NCBI RefSeq assembly: GCF_033118175.1
Contig: NC_083698.1
Coordinates: forward strand, 75,485,001 to 75,549,000
DNA: 64,000 nt
Reading direction: 5' to 3'
Source of the DNA: Dama dama
Lineage: Eukaryota > Chordata > Mammalia > Artiodactyla > Cervidae
The notes below the pieces were generated by a model, which was not told the origin of the DNA, searched no databases, and was given only the letters and a program-made list of their open reading frames with translations. The stretch's first letter is position 1. Every line of letters begins with the position of its first letter. Below, piece by piece: positions 1-11,193 of the stretch. Both the position numbers and the translations under genes were made by a program.

Positions 1-381
1 TAAAGAACATTACAGCATACTGACACATGTATATGGAATTTAGAAAGGTGATAACGATAACCTTATATGCAGAACAGAAAAAGAGACACAGAAATACAGA
101 ACAGACTTTTGAACTTTGTGGGAGAATGTGAGGGTGGGATATTTCAAAAGAACAGCATGTATACTATCTATGGTGAAACAGATCACCAGCCCAGGTGGGA
201 TGCACGAGACAAGTGCTCGGGCCTGGTGCACTGGGAAGACCCAGAGGAATCGGGTGGAGAGGGAGGTGGGAGGGGGGATCGGGATTGGGAATACATGTAA
301 ATCCATGGCTGATTCATATCAATGTATGACAAAACCCACTGGAAAAAAATAATAATAATAATAAAAAAAAAAAAGAAAATA
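1..381 (+). mobile_element. L1 (L1-BT-like) 3' UTR and A tail
   Basis: This is the end of a young ruminant LINE-1, cut by the window edge. It carries the G-rich 3' UTR (the GGTGGAGAGGGAGGTGGGAG stretch near 254), the terminal block around 300-340 and an AATAATAAT-A(n) tail at 345-381. The same UTR appears in reverse orientation at 25.14-25.52 kb. No coding sequence is inside the window, and the 5' target-site copy lies outside it. Confidence 0.9.
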
Positions 382-384
382 AAA

Positions 385-1480
385 CGTGATGCAAAATCTT
401 CATGTGGGGTGCCTGCTCCGTGGGCTTATCCACATGCCTCTTTCACAGACCTCCTTATTCCTGACCTTTTAATGCTTGTTTTTCAAGGCCATGGCCAATA
501 GCCAAACCATTCACTACTCCCCGTGAGTCTGTGTATACTCTCACCTCAGATCACTTTCCGTCCCCACAGTGTGAATGAACACGTGCATTACCCAAGCTCT
601 GCTGGTCGGGAGGATTTAGCTTCAAGGACTTCCCTGGTGGTCTAGTGGCTAAGATTCCACACTCCCAGTGCAGGGGGTGCAGGTTTGATCCCTGATCAGG
701 GTACTAGATCCCACATGTCATAGCCATGTGCTGCAACTAAAACCCGGTGTAGCCAAATAAATAAATACATTTTTTTTTAAAAGAGGATTTAGGCTCACCA
801 CGGACTTTCAAGATCATTACCTGAGTCTGGCCATATTTCAGGATATTCCATTTTTAGCTTGTTTCCACATCCTTAACTAACCCATTTATGAACCAAACTT
901 GGTTGGTTTCCTCTTCTTCCAGTCATAATTGCTAAAGAGGAGAGTCCAATAATGCAACAGTGGTGATTAACTTGAGAATCTGGGCCACATGCTCATTTAA
1001 GTACTCGTGCTTTCTCCCCGTCCCTGTTTTCCGTTCTTGGACATACCACATCTAAATAGTTGTTGAGCCCACTTGACCTTATGGCCTGATGAGTCTAACA
1101 CAGCTCATGATGGGCAATTCTGGCTCTGCGGTAGGTCACTTACTGTCCTATGGTCCTGCCCTCTGAGAAATCCCAGTAACAAAAGTTGCTTTCCAATCAG
1201 TGTGTAATTCTCTACAGTAAAAAGAGAAGGTCTTGTTTCAGAACCTTAAGTGTGTGTGCTGAGATTTTTCTATCAGAGGTTGCCAAAAACTCTACACGAG
1301 ATGCCTCTAAAACCACAGAGTTTTAATGTCTTATAACCCCTATAGAAAGACTGTTTTCACTGCAGACTGAATCTCTAATGGAGTTCTGATCTATGTGTGG
1401 CCCCACTCAAAGAACAATGTGATGCTCTGCGTGAATGAGAAGACGATGGCCTTTGTATGAGAGCCCCTGGATTGTTCACT
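385..1480 (-). pseudogene. Endogenous retrovirus pol remnant (connection/RNase H region), antisense
   Basis: Reading the minus strand, positions 537 down to 490 give VYTDSRGVVNGLA, which fits the RNase H YTDS motif of retroviral Pol. Further upstream in sense, about 1078-1040, a segment reads HKVKWAQQ, which fits the tether between reverse transcriptase and RNase H in gamma-like endogenous retroviruses. Order and spacing agree with one pol remnant read right to left. The frame is broken by stops and frameshifts, and a CHR-2 SINE sits inside it at 620-782, so it makes no protein. Its own LTRs are not recognised nearby, although unassigned sequence at 1485-1825 could belong to it. In life this part of Pol removes the RNA strand during reverse transcription. 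The RNase H call is solid; the outer limits and family are inferred. Confidence 0.65.
620..782 (+). mobile_element. CHR-2 SINE (tRNA-Glu derived)
   Basis: Starts with the head GACTTCCCTGGTGGTCTAGTGG, includes an intact-looking B-box region (GGTTTGATCCCTG) and ends in AAATAAATA-T(n)-A(n). It is flanked by the 10-bp duplication gaggatttag at 610-619 and 783-792. It interrupts the antisense pol remnant, so it is younger than that element. Confidence 0.88.
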
Positions 1481-1484
1481 CTTC

Positions 1485-1825
1485 ACAGCAAGTTGAGACT
1501 GATTAGCTCAAAACCCATTGGCGTCAAACTCAAATTATTACATGTTCAGTTATAGTCAACATAGCTCACATAATTTTAGCCACTTAGAGCCTGCTTGCTT
1601 TGTATACTCTGCCAAACTACACTCAACATCTGATACTACAAATCAATCAGATACCACAAATAAGCCCCAGGGCTATAACCCCCTGAGACTTGCTGTCCTT
1701 TGGAGCTTTCTGACCCACAGATACCCTGCTGACCTGCTGAGTGACATCAGTTAGATCCATAAATCCCCTCCTGCCCATGGAACATATTTGAAAATGTTCC
1801 ACAATGGATTTCTGTCATGGTTGCC
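1485..1825. other. Unassigned sequence
   Basis: No gene or repeat recognised. It lies between the pol remnant and an L1 3' end, so it could be more of the same retrovirus or single-copy DNA. The open frame at 1518-1754 has no recognisable similarity. Confidence 0.4.
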
Positions 1826-1925
1826 CAACTCTGAATATGCAAAACCTATTGAATTATATACTTTAAATAAATGGAGTATGTGGTATATGAATTATATCTC
1901 AATAAAGTTACAAAAACAATACATA
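1826..1925 (+). mobile_element. Old L1 (L1M-type) 3' end
   Basis: Contains the terminal pattern of mammalian L1M elements: a stretch meaning 'ttgaattatatactttaaa', then 'tatatgaattatatctcaat' and AATAAAG near the end. Short and diverged, so the subfamily is not assigned. Confidence 0.55.
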
Positions 1926-3490
1926 GAAGGCAATGTCAATTCTATGATTTAATGTGTTAATAAATCCTGCCTATAGAGAAGGGGAACAAGGAGAAAATAG
2001 TACTTGATAAAAAAGTAATTGGTGAAGTCACTTCTATTTGCCAAGAGGGGAATGTGCAGTATTTTGTCAGTTACGTAGTGAACTGGGTTTTTATCTGTCC
2101 TTAGACAAAAGTATGGAGCAGCCTGGCTGTGTTTCACTTTATCAAGTTCTCAAAGTGACCTTGTCTGACATTGATGTTGGCAGACATTGATGAGACTGCC
2201 AGGGACCCTGGGGGAATAATGCAGACCAGCTGTGAGTGCCAGCAAGCTTCTACCAGCTCTAAGTGCTGGACCAGTTCTTGGTTGTTAGAGGCTGCTTATT
2301 TTTGTTTCCCACAAGGATGCTGGGGAGTTTATGGGGGCGTTTCAGTGAGCTCGTGACCCCCTGCAATTATATTCTACATCTCAGGGTGAGAGCGTGAATT
2401 TTACAGTGAGAAAAGCCATAGAATTTATTAGATGATTTAAAATGGTCAGTAATCAGAAAAGATGAAAAAACAATAGCCACGGTTAAAATGCAAAAAGAAC
2501 CCAAATATGAAACCCTAATGCTCCAGACATTTTAGGGGCACTTAGAAAGAGAGGACAGCTGATGTCATAGAGGGTTGAGGAATCTTGATGAGACAAAGAG
2601 CAAATGGACCGAGAGAGACTGTTGCTTGAATCCCTGGGGGGGCAGTGGGGGTGGGAGGATGCTTAAGATGTAGCCTAGGCCCGTATCAGAGGGACCACAG
2701 AGAAGCCGCGTGAGGTCAAGACCAGACTAAGTTAATTACACTGTTTCGCCTTGGGGATGAGCCATCAGTGTGGGATACTATCCCAGAAGATACTTTTGTA
2801 AGAAAAATCAGTATTCGTTTTCCCTGAATGGTTTAGTCATTGACCTGCACGAAATACCTTATGGTTTTCAGCTGCTTTGGGTCTGTGAATTTGAGGCGTC
2901 ACATTTCCTTCTCCAGAGGCAGGGTCGGGATGCAAAGGTCATGGATCTCTGTGAGTGACTGAGAAAGTCAGGCAGGCTGTGAGCCTCCTGAAGTCAGCTC
3001 TCCCAGACCAGCTCCCTGACTCACCCCATCCATCTTTCAGGGAGCTTTGGAGGGTGACAATAAGTGGAAATTTTAAAAATTCCCAGCTGAATGTTTCTGA
3101 AGCATTCACCAGGGAAACAGGAAGTTGCGCACCTCTTAGGGCTGTGCCTCCAGCTTTTGAATGTGTTCGCTCCTTTCAACGAGGAGGAATTTCCCCACAG
3201 CTTTGCTCCATCTGAAGGGGAAGAAAAAAAAAAAGCCAGAGATGGGTTTTCCTGAAATACAGTGGCCTCTCTTCAGCCTTCCTCAATGACAGTGTCGTTT
3301 CTGGTTTCCACCTGCTTCTGCTTCACACAGCAGCAAGTGGAGGAGGAGAGGTTGTCTGGGTTTGGAACGTCTCTGAACCAACTCAAGGGCTCTGACTGTG
3401 ACCAAGGACCAAGATTCCAAGTGGGAATCTGCTCCATGTCACTCAAGTTTGTTCCTCTTAAACCAGAATCTTGGAAAGATTCTGTAGCTA
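1926..3490. other. Unassigned, probably single-copy sequence
   Basis: No repeat recognised over about 1.5 kb. Short open frames at 2770-3501 are chained but carry no domain I recognise. A G-rich run at 2635-2655 could form a G-quadruplex. Confidence 0.4.
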
Positions 3491-3492
3491 AT

Positions 3493-3625
3493 ATTTACTG
3501 ATTATGTATTATTTACCAAGTAAATACTTAACACACACTAGCTCATTTAATCTGCACAAGTCTATTCTATAAGAGTTGTTATTATCATGATTTTGCAGGT
3601 GAGAAAGTGAGGCATGGAAATGTTA
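3493..3625 (-). mobile_element. MIR SINE fragment
   Basis: Reads as the antisense MIR core: CTCATTTAATCTGCACAA, then a TTATTATCATGATTTTGCAG block and GTGAGAAAGTGAGGCA, matching 'taatcctcacaacaa ... ttttacagatgaggaaactgaggca'. Confidence 0.7.
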
Positions 3626-3693
3626 CTCTATTCCATAAGAGTGATTTTATTATAAATATTTCCCCTATTATTGATTTAATACACAATGGCATG

Positions 3694-3881
3694 TGGTTGC
3701 TCAGTGATGTCCAACTCTTTGCAACCCCGCCAGGCTCCTCTGTTCATGGGGTCCTCCAGGCAAGAATCCTGGAGTGGGTAGTCATTCCCTTTTTCAGGAG
3801 ATCTTCCTGACTCAGGGCTCGAATCTAGGTCTCCTGCATTGCAGGCTGATGCTTTATCATTTGAACCACCAGGAAAGCCCA
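3694..3881 (-). mobile_element. Bov-tA SINE
   Basis: Reverse-orientation Bov-tA. The BovB-like body (CAGGCAAGAATCCTGGAGTG at 3758) comes first and the tRNA-derived head (GAACCACCAGGAAAGCCC) ends it at 3881. It lies between two MIR-like pieces. Confidence 0.9.
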
Positions 3882-3885
3882 CACA

Positions 3886-3990
3886 ACAGTATGATTCCTA
3901 TCTTATAGAAAAAAAAGTAAGGCACAGAGCTTGTGACTAACATGCCCAAAGTCACAGAGCTAAAGGTCTAAGGAGGAGGTTGCTCTTGGG
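3886..3990 (-). mobile_element. MIR SINE fragment
   Basis: Antisense MIR core: AAGTAAGGCACAGAG followed by GCCCAAAGTCACAGAGCTA, matching the 'ctgaggcacagagaggttaag...gcccaaggtcacacagcta' pattern. It may be part of the same MIR as 3493-3625, split by the Bov-tA, but both pieces contain the GAGGCA part, so two copies are possible. Confidence 0.7.
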
Positions 3991-4556
3991 TCTGGGGATC
4001 TCTGCCTTGCTTCTCACTAGTATCATACAATTGACTAGTACTCGCCTTTCTGGCTAACACCAGGGCGCCAAACTGCGCAGGTGGTTGTGATGGGGGTGCT
4101 GAGTCAGGCACACTTTTCTCCCTGTCTCACCAGCTATTGGCACAGGCTTACCCATGGCTGCATGGGGAAAGTGGGCGATCCATGACCTAAGGAGTGTTCT
4201 GTAGCATTTAGGGACCTGAAAAAAAGACTGTTCTCAGGGTGGGTGGGAGGAAGAAGATTGTGGAGGGTGGGGTGGGGAAGAACCAGGAAGGAGGCTGAAG
4301 TTGCCTGCCCCACTCCCACCCATCAGCCTTATTTGGAGCTCCATAAGGTGCACCCCCTTCTCTGCCTCTGCAACCATTTTTATCCTTCTGCTCTTCCCTC
4401 CCCACACTCACAAAGCAGCAGATCCCTGAATACTGATAGGTTTCATCTTTATTAAGTACATTTCATTGGTATTACAGCACTGCCATAAACTTCTTGAGTT
4501 TGCCCAGAGGGCCAAAATCAAGCATTATGAGTACTTAGTTTTTGGTTTTTTTAATG
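3991..4556. other. Unassigned sequence
   Basis: No gene or repeat recognised. It contains a purine-rich run, GGTGGGTGGGAGG at 4239, with no clear role. Confidence 0.4.
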
Positions 4557-4765
4557 TTCAAATCTGATATTGCAGTATAGTTGATTAAGAACGTGATGTT
4601 AGTTTTAGGTATACAGAAAGGTGGTTCAGTCATACACATATATGTATCTTTTTTTCAAATTCCTTTCGCATTTAGGTCATTATGTAATATTGAGCACAGT
4701 TCCCTGTGCCTGGTCCTTGTTGGCTACCCATTTTAAATACAGCAGTGTGCACATGTCTTTACGAT
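4557..4765 (-). mobile_element. L1 3' end, cetartiodactyl type
   Basis: Antisense copy of the L1 3' UTR common in whales and ruminants: GCAGTATAGTTGATTAAG, then TTAGGTATACAG, GTGGTTCAGTCATACA and AGTTCCCTGTGCCTGG. Truncated at both ends. Confidence 0.8.
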
Positions 4766-4875
4766 TCTTGCTGTTGTTTGGCCTCTTCTGGGAAAATCTT
4801 CTCAGTTGTTATCAAACTGGAAGTAATCTGATAAAATAGTTTATAGCAGATAAGGGAACTAGGCTCCCTCTGTTA

Positions 4876-5000
4876 CTCGTTACTAGTTAATCACTCAGTC
4901 GTGCCCATGATCCCATGGACTGTAGCCTGCCCGGCTCCTCTGTCCATGGAATTCTCCAGGCAAGAGTACTGGAGTGGGTTGCCATTTCCTTCTCCAAGGC
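4876..5000 (-). mobile_element. Bov-tA/Bov-A SINE, truncated
   Basis: Contains the BovB-related body (CACTCAGTCGTGCCCATGAT to GCCATTTCCTTCTCCAA) without the tRNA-like head. Confidence 0.85.
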
Positions 5001-5493
5001 TCCCTATGTTAACTTATCCTAACTATTTGTTTTAAAACATTGTGAATGCAGCTTGTGTCTCACAGCAGGGTGTTGGACTCAGCAATGAGCAGTGGTACTC
5101 GCGGGGGGCTGGGGGGGTGGCGGGATGGGAAGACATCTCTCAAACCAGGGTCTCTGCTCAGCAGCACCCACGGGGGGCTGTTATCTTCTCCTTGTTCTGC
5201 AGATCACATTCCTGTCTGAGTGGGAAGTGGGTGGTTACCATTCCAGTGAATTTTCCATTCTATTTTTTAATCAGTTGAGTGTTTCAATTATGTAAAGTTT
5301 AGCTCAGCATCTAAAAGCTGTGTGAATAAACCTGCCAGACACAGTGATAACGCTGAGTCAAAAAATACATATTGTAATACACAGATACCAGTGGACTCAG
5401 CTTTGGGTCTGAAAGTCTTGTGAAACGAGTCCTGGAACTGAAGGGTCTGAGGTATCAGGATGTGGACACTGATGCTCTTAACAGATAAATGTG
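5001..5493. other. Unassigned sequence
   Basis: Nothing recognised except a G-rich run at 5103-5128 that fits a four-tract G-quadruplex pattern on the plus strand. Confidence 0.4.
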
Positions 5494-5649
5494 TTTTGGA
5501 GACAGAGGATCCAGATTCATTCCCTGAGCCAGGAAGATCTCCTGAAGAAGGGAATGGCCACCCACTCCAGGATTCTTGCCTGGAGAACCCCATGGACAGA
5601 GGAGCCTGGTGGGGTTGCAAAAGTTGCATATGACTGAGCAACTAACATG
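5494..5649 (+). mobile_element. Bov-tA SINE, 5' part degraded
   Basis: Body is clear from AGGAAGATCTCCTGAAGAAG through ACTCCAGGATTCTTGCCTGG to GACTGAGCAACTAACA. The tRNA-derived head is missing or heavily diverged. Confidence 0.85.
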
Positions 5650-5921
5650 CTATTGTGTCAATAACAGGGGAAGAACATATATACACATATGTATCTGATA
5701 TATAAGCTGATGGAAAAATACACAAAGGAAGGAAAGGACTTCCCTTATGAGCAGACTGGAGCATGAAATAGATGTTTCCTGATCAGAAGTAAGGCAATCT
5801 GCAGTGGCTGATGGGCTGAGAAGGCAGAAAATTTTGATGACAAAATGTAGGTAGAGAGAAAAGAGAGGATTCTTCATAAACCTGAATTTCTGGTTTGAAC
5901 AGGAGAGCTAGTTAAATATAA

Positions 5922-6129
5922 GTTGTTAGTCACTCAGTTATGTCTGAGTGTTTGTGACTCCATGGACTGTAGCCCACCAGACACCTCTGTCCATGGAATT
6001 CTCCAGGCAAGAATACTGGGGTGGGTAGCCATTCCCTTATCCAGGAGATCTTCCTGACCCAGGGGTTGAAACTGGGTCTCCTGCACTGCAGGTAGATTCT
6101 TTACCATCTGAACCTTCAGGGAACAACCC
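5922..6129 (-). mobile_element. Bov-tA SINE with target-site duplication
   Basis: Near full-length, antisense. The 12-bp duplication agttaaatataa occurs at 5910-5921 and 6130-6141, which fixes both ends. The head end reads GAACCTTCAGGGAACAA, diverged from the usual GAGCCACCAGGGAAG. Confidence 0.93.
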
Positions 6130-6141
6130 AGTTAAATATAA

Positions 6142-6754
6142 CATTAGCTACAAATTAGAGAAAATATGATGCTATATCTATCATGAGGCTTCTGTATCTT
6201 CCTCAATACACTTACTCTAAAGAAGTATTAGCCCAAAATGTGATGTACTTAAATTTAATTTGCTAGCCACAGTGATACTTTTGAGAATGTGTGGTTATAA
6301 CCTTCAGAGTATCAGAGAGCTGCACTGCGTATCTCTGAAGTGATATAAGCAGACAGCTTAGGAGAAAGAGAAAAAGAATCAGGAATGGCTTTCTTGACAT
6401 AAGAAATGGTCCAAGCCATTCTGTGATCTAAGCTGGTCCACAGAGCTTGTTTTTGTTTTTGTTTTTCTCAGAGCTTGCTTTTGAACAGATCTCAGTAATC
6501 AATGATCTTAAGAGGATAAAAAGGAGTACAGGGACAGAAAAAAAAAAAGGCAGTCAAGCAACAGTGCAGATAGTCTTAAGGACTCTCAAAGAACTCCCTC
6601 AAGAAATATGCACAATAATAGATCTTTGAGTTCAGTAGGAACTAAGGCCCTAACCCAGATGGAGGGCGGAAGGATGATGTTAATCCTTGAGATTTCAATC
6701 AGCTCAAGCCTGGACTCAATTCTGCTCAAGCCCCTTCATTAATATGCATGTGGC
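6142..6754. other. Unassigned sequence
   Basis: No gene or repeat recognised. The open frame at 6447-6629 has no similarity I can name and contains a run of A. Confidence 0.4.
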
Positions 6755-6906
6755 CTTATGCTTAGTCATTCAGTCATACTCTTTGTGATCCCATGGACTG
6801 TAGCCCTCCTCTGTCCATGAGATTCTCCAGGAAAGAATACTGGAGTGTGTAGCCATTCCCTTCTCCAGACCCAGAGATCGAACTTGGTCTCCTACATTGC
6901 AGGAGC
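6755..6906 (-). mobile_element. Bov-tA SINE, internally deleted
   Basis: Antisense. GGACTGTAGCCCTCCTCTGT lacks the usual CACCAGGCT, and the segment after CTTCTCCAG is shortened, leaving CAGAGATCGAACTTGGTCTC and GCAGGAGCCA. Confidence 0.85.
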
Positions 6907-7586
6907 CACGTTTAGCTTAAAATTTTCCCCATCTTGCTGTTCAGGGAGACACTGCTTTGGGAAAAATCCCCAGTGTTCCTGGGGTAATAATTCCTTCCTT
7001 CTGCTGCAAGTAATAATTCCTTCCTTGTCCTGATCTTTGGCTTGGTTGTGTCTATGGGCTCACTACACAGCAAGAGGCAAACCCAGTTTGGGGGTAACAA
7101 TGACACATCCCTTGGATGATGTACAAATGAGGGGTACACACCTGAACCTCATGGACAGCAAAGGATGACACCTCCTCAAGCACAGGTCACAAACGGATGG
7201 ATAAACAACCCCTTGACAGCCAAATAATTTCATTTGAATAGTGCAAATTTGGCATCCTGTTATTTTGCATACTGTGAAGGAAGGGAAAGGTGGATTTTCA
7301 TGGTGGGAGCAAGTGGCATGGTCAGGATGACATGTGGTGAAATGATAGGTGATGCTGAATCAAGCTTTGTTTTTGCAAGTCCAGGTGGATGAGTGTCTCT
7401 GGGATGCAGTGTGAGAAGGGAAGGATGGTACAAGTTAAAAAGTGGAGTGTATAAGACATACAATTCCACATTGCAAGACCAAAAACAGTCACTGTCTAAG
7501 GAAGGACAGAAAAAGTCAAATGCAGAAAGCCAGCAGCTCTGGGACTGTTGTAGGGTCTAGAACAGGCTGGAGAAGCAACAAAGAGT
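6907..7586. other. Unassigned sequence with a 26-bp tandem duplication
   Basis: No gene or mobile element recognised. The 16-mer taataattccttcctt occurs at 6985-7000 and again at 7011-7026, a short tandem duplication with a 26-base period. Confidence 0.45.
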
Positions 7587-7596
7587 AAGGATTCTT

Positions 7597-7877
7597 CCCC
7601 TCTTTTAAAAAAAATTATTTATTTTTCATTGCTGCACTTGGGCTTTCTCTAGTTGCAGCTTCTCTTGTTGTGGAGCACAAGCACTATATGCATGGACTTT
7701 AGTAGTTTTAGCATGTGAATTCAGTAGTTGTAGCTTGAAGGCTCTAGAAGGCTTAGAAGTTGTTGGTGCACAGGCTTAGTCGGTTAGCCGCATGTGGAAT
7801 CTTCCCAGACCAGGGATCAATCCCGTGTCCCCTGCATTGGGAGGTGAATTCTTACCCACTGTACCACAGGGAAGTCC
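7597..7877 (-). mobile_element. CHR-1-type SINE, near full length
   Basis: Antisense cetartiodactyl SINE. It starts with the A-tail complement (TTATTTATTTTTCATTGCTGC), carries repeats such as GTAGTTGTAGCTTG, and ends with a tRNA-like head (GATCAATCCCGTGTCCCCTGC, CCACAGGGAAGTCC). The duplication aaggattctt at 7587-7596 and 7878-7887 fixes the ends. Its CpG positions are mostly decayed, suggesting an old copy. Confidence 0.88.
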
Positions 7878-7887
7878 AAGGATTCTT

Positions 7888-8829
7888 AAAAGAGGAACAG
7901 AATGAGCCTAGGGAGGGAGGAGCCTGGAGGGCAGGTAGTTTTGATAAGAAGCCCCAAGAATTTTTCACGGAACCCAAGAAGCCAGGGTCAGGTTCCTTGA
8001 CTGCCTAACTGCCTGTCAATGCAAAAACTGACACAGGCTGGAGGGTGGAGGTGGACAGCCAGAGCAAAGGAATGAAATTTCAGGTTACAAAAGGGAGTGG
8101 AGACAAGAGAAGATCAAAAAGGGATGTTTGGAAATGAAAATCTTTCCCAGATAATCAAAAAAGTGCAAATTCTTCAGGGTTTTCTGTTGACTTTGACTTC
8201 AGTCTGCACATGGTGGCACCCTTGAGTTTTGCACTTGAATTAGAGAGTGCACTTTCAGTCCAGAAATTCAGCCCAGAATTGGACTGAAATGGACCAGGTG
8301 ACAGAGAAAAGAGTGAACCTATCCAGGCCACAGTGGCTTGATCTCTTTGACTTTCATCAGCAGCAGGACAGGGTCTCTCAGTAATTCCGGGACTTTAGTT
8401 CATTCTTTTTCATTATGAAACCAAAATGGCAGGGGCGGGGGTGGGGGTGGGGACACCAAGCCACATGGAAGGAGGGATGAGATTAGTGAGATGAATAAGA
8501 GACCTAGTAAGTAGAAAAATTACCCTGACTGCAGTGACAATCTTGCCATATCTGGGAACATGGCAACTCTGAGAAGACCTTGTATATCTGTGCAACCGCT
8601 TGTTCTATGAAAACCCACCTTTATTTAATTTTATTGTTACACAAGCTTCTCAATGTCATCAACAGAGCAAGTGTTTCCTTTTAAACTCAACTTCTGTTGG
8701 GACACGTTTGACGTGTTTAGGTCACAGCTCCTAAAAACTGAGCTCATTGCCTGAACCAAACAACCCTGATGCTCTAACACCACCACCGCTGGCATCAATA
8801 TAATAGCAATAATAATAACATCACCACAG
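7888..8829. other. Unassigned sequence with a G-quadruplex motif and hairpin
   Basis: No gene or repeat recognised. It holds a 10-bp inverted repeat (8253-8262 and 8280-8289) and four G tracts at 8432-8452. Confidence 0.4.
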
Positions 8830-9065
8830 CAAACACCTATAGGGTCCTTGCTACCTGCCAGGCACTACTCTATGCACTTTGAATGCATTACTAACTTATG
8901 AATCCAACAGCAACCTTACAAAGTATGTTTTCATTTTTACTGGTGACTAAATTGAGGTTCAGAGAGGTTAAGAAACTTACCCAAGATCACACAGTTTACC
9001 CTACTTTCTGGAGTTAGAATTTGAGACTAAACAGGCTGGCCCCAGAGTTTGTGCTCTTAGTCAAA
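8830..9065 (-). mobile_element. MIR SINE, near full length
   Basis: Antisense MIR recognised along most of its length: CTACCTGCCAGGCACTACTC, then CATTTTTACTGGTGACTAAAT, GAGAGGTTAAGAAACTTACC and CAGAGTTTGTGCTCTTA at the tRNA-like end. Confidence 0.85.
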
Positions 9066-10424
9066 TGTATGAATATAATCAGGTGTGGTCAAGCCTATCT
9101 GGCAGAATGGAATGTCTTCCTGGACAGCAGTGCATGCTACATTCTACCCCCCTGAAGCCAGCTTGCATTGTATGTCAGAGGCCAAGAAGAGTATGAGAGA
9201 CAACAAAATTTTAGCTCAAAAATCTAGGCCTTAATCCTTTCATCTTCACAGAGCCATGGGAAATTCTGGGTGTCATTTTTAATTCTCTTATTTTCAAATT
9301 CTTCAGATAGCAATCATAATACCTCTCACTTACATTGTCAGATTTGGGATTATATCACTCGAAATCAGCTTAGAAAAGAGATTGGTAAATTGTGGAGTAT
9401 GAGGATACAAGTGATTTTTATGGCTCCATGGAAACTTGTTATCACAGCCCAATGAATGGCAGGCCTAGAGTAAGACCTTATGCCCACTGTCACTCACAAA
9501 GGGCAGCATATTCACTTTTCTCCATCACTGGGAAAATTATAACAGGAAGCATCCCAGCTTTTGGAGTGATGGGCTTGAATCAGAAGACAGTACCCTCACC
9601 CATTATGATATGTTGATTATGTTCTCTTTGGAAAGACCACAAAAAGCTAATGTACTCAGGGGTAGTGACGACATTAAAGGGCACTGGGGAATGTCCATCA
9701 TCTTTGGGGTTATTCCACTACAGTCCTTGCACTATCTCTTAGAAGGACTTCCAAAGAGAACAGAGAATCTTGCTCTTTGACTTGTAAGTCTTACTCCAAA
9801 AGCAGGCGTGGTCTCAGAGAGAAACTTTCTTTTACCAAAAACTAATGTGAGTGCCTCAGGACTCATGGCCACAAGTTTTGTTTCAGTTCACATCAACATA
9901 ATTGAGTCTTCTACTAATGACTGTTCAAAGGCTGAAGAGGAAGACACTGGTCAAGTTGGGAAGCTCCCAGGAGACACATCAGTCTTAGCTCACAGCCATG
10001 GCAGACATGGTCTGACCGTCTTGATGACTCTTTAGTAGACGCATGGAAGGTATAAGTCATAGAGAGCAAGTTTGGGTGAAAAATAGGAGAGAACATATGT
10101 TCAGAAGAAGAAATATCCTGAGAAACATTCATTTAAAACTGTGTCATTTAAAAGTTTCAAGCATTGTTGGGAAAAACACATTTTCTGTATCTGTTGGATA
10201 GAATGTCCTATATTAGATTAATTAGAGCTATCATATTTCTAAGACTCATTAATTCATTTAGAACTTTTTCATTTAAACGATAATGATCACATTAAATTAA
10301 TACTAACAACAAAAAGAAACAACAAAAATAATAAACACAAAACTGTTGAAGAAAAATAATATTTTAGAAAGTATGTGATCAATATTATTGGTTAAATTTT
10401 ATTCTGTATCTCTACCGTTGCTTT
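9066..10424. other. Unassigned sequence
   Basis: No gene or repeat recognised over about 1.4 kb. The part after 10140 is AT-rich. Open frames at 9270-9616 and 9808-10132 overlap on both strands and show no domain. Confidence 0.4.
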
Positions 10425-10890
10425 TCTTCTTTCAGAAGCATATTCCCTGGAAGTTCTTTTGAGGAACTCTTTGGATGGTAAACTTTCATAATCTTTACAA
10501 GTTTGAAAATCTCATCATTTTCCTCAATAATAGTTTAGGTGGATATACACTCCAGACTTAATGATTGTTTTTTCTCTCCTCTTGGGAGACACCTTTGAGA
10601 AGGCTGTTGTCTAATTTTCATTCCTTTTAGGGGATATATTTTATCAGTCTCAAAGCCTTTAAGACTTTCTCATTTGACTATATTTCCTTTATCTGCTTTA
10701 TTTCATATGTTACAGTGATACTGATATTTCTGGGCATGAATCCAGATTTATTCTTGATATTTGAAAACTATTTTCAATTTCAAGACTTTCTTATTCCTCA
10801 TTTCTCTAAAATTCTTTTCTAATATTGCCGTTTTCCTATCATTCTTTCCCATGAAACTCCATTCAAACATAAGTGGAGTATTTAAATGAT
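10425..10890 (-). mobile_element. Possible old L1M fragment, antisense
   Basis: The T-rich text is compatible with antisense L1M 3' sequence, for example TTTGAAAACTATTTTCAATT followed by TCCTCATTTCTCTAAAATTC. Divergence is high and the limits are uncertain. Confidence 0.4.
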
Positions 10891-10906
10891 CCTCCATGTG
10901 TCTGAA

Positions 10907-11116
10907 GGGCTTCCCCTTTGTCTCTGTGGTTAAAAAACCTCCCTGCAATGCAAAAGACACTAGAGACATGGGTTCGATCCTTGGGTCAGGAAGAACCCCT
11001 GGAGGAGGAAATGGCAACCCACTCCAGTATTCTTGCCTGGGAAATTCCATGGACAAAGGAGCCTGGCGGGCTACAGTGCTTGAGATTGCAAAGAATCAAA
11101 TATGACTGAGCACATA
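10907..11116 (+). mobile_element. Bov-tA SINE with target-site duplication
   Basis: Full-length sense copy from GGGCTTCCCCTTTGTCTCTG to GACTGAGCACATA. The 13-bp duplication ccatgtgtctgaa at 10894-10906 and 11117-11129 is perfect, pointing to a fairly recent insertion. Confidence 0.95.
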
Positions 11117-11193
11117 CCATGTGTCTGAATTGGACTTTCCTTTGCCCTCTTTTGTTTTTTAAACATGTGTGCCTTTCTGTGATATGTTCTAGT

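Noticed and set aside
2905..2955. Possible tiny exon between CTTCTCCAG and GTGAGT
   Set aside because: Both signals are short and common; nothing nearby supports a transcript.
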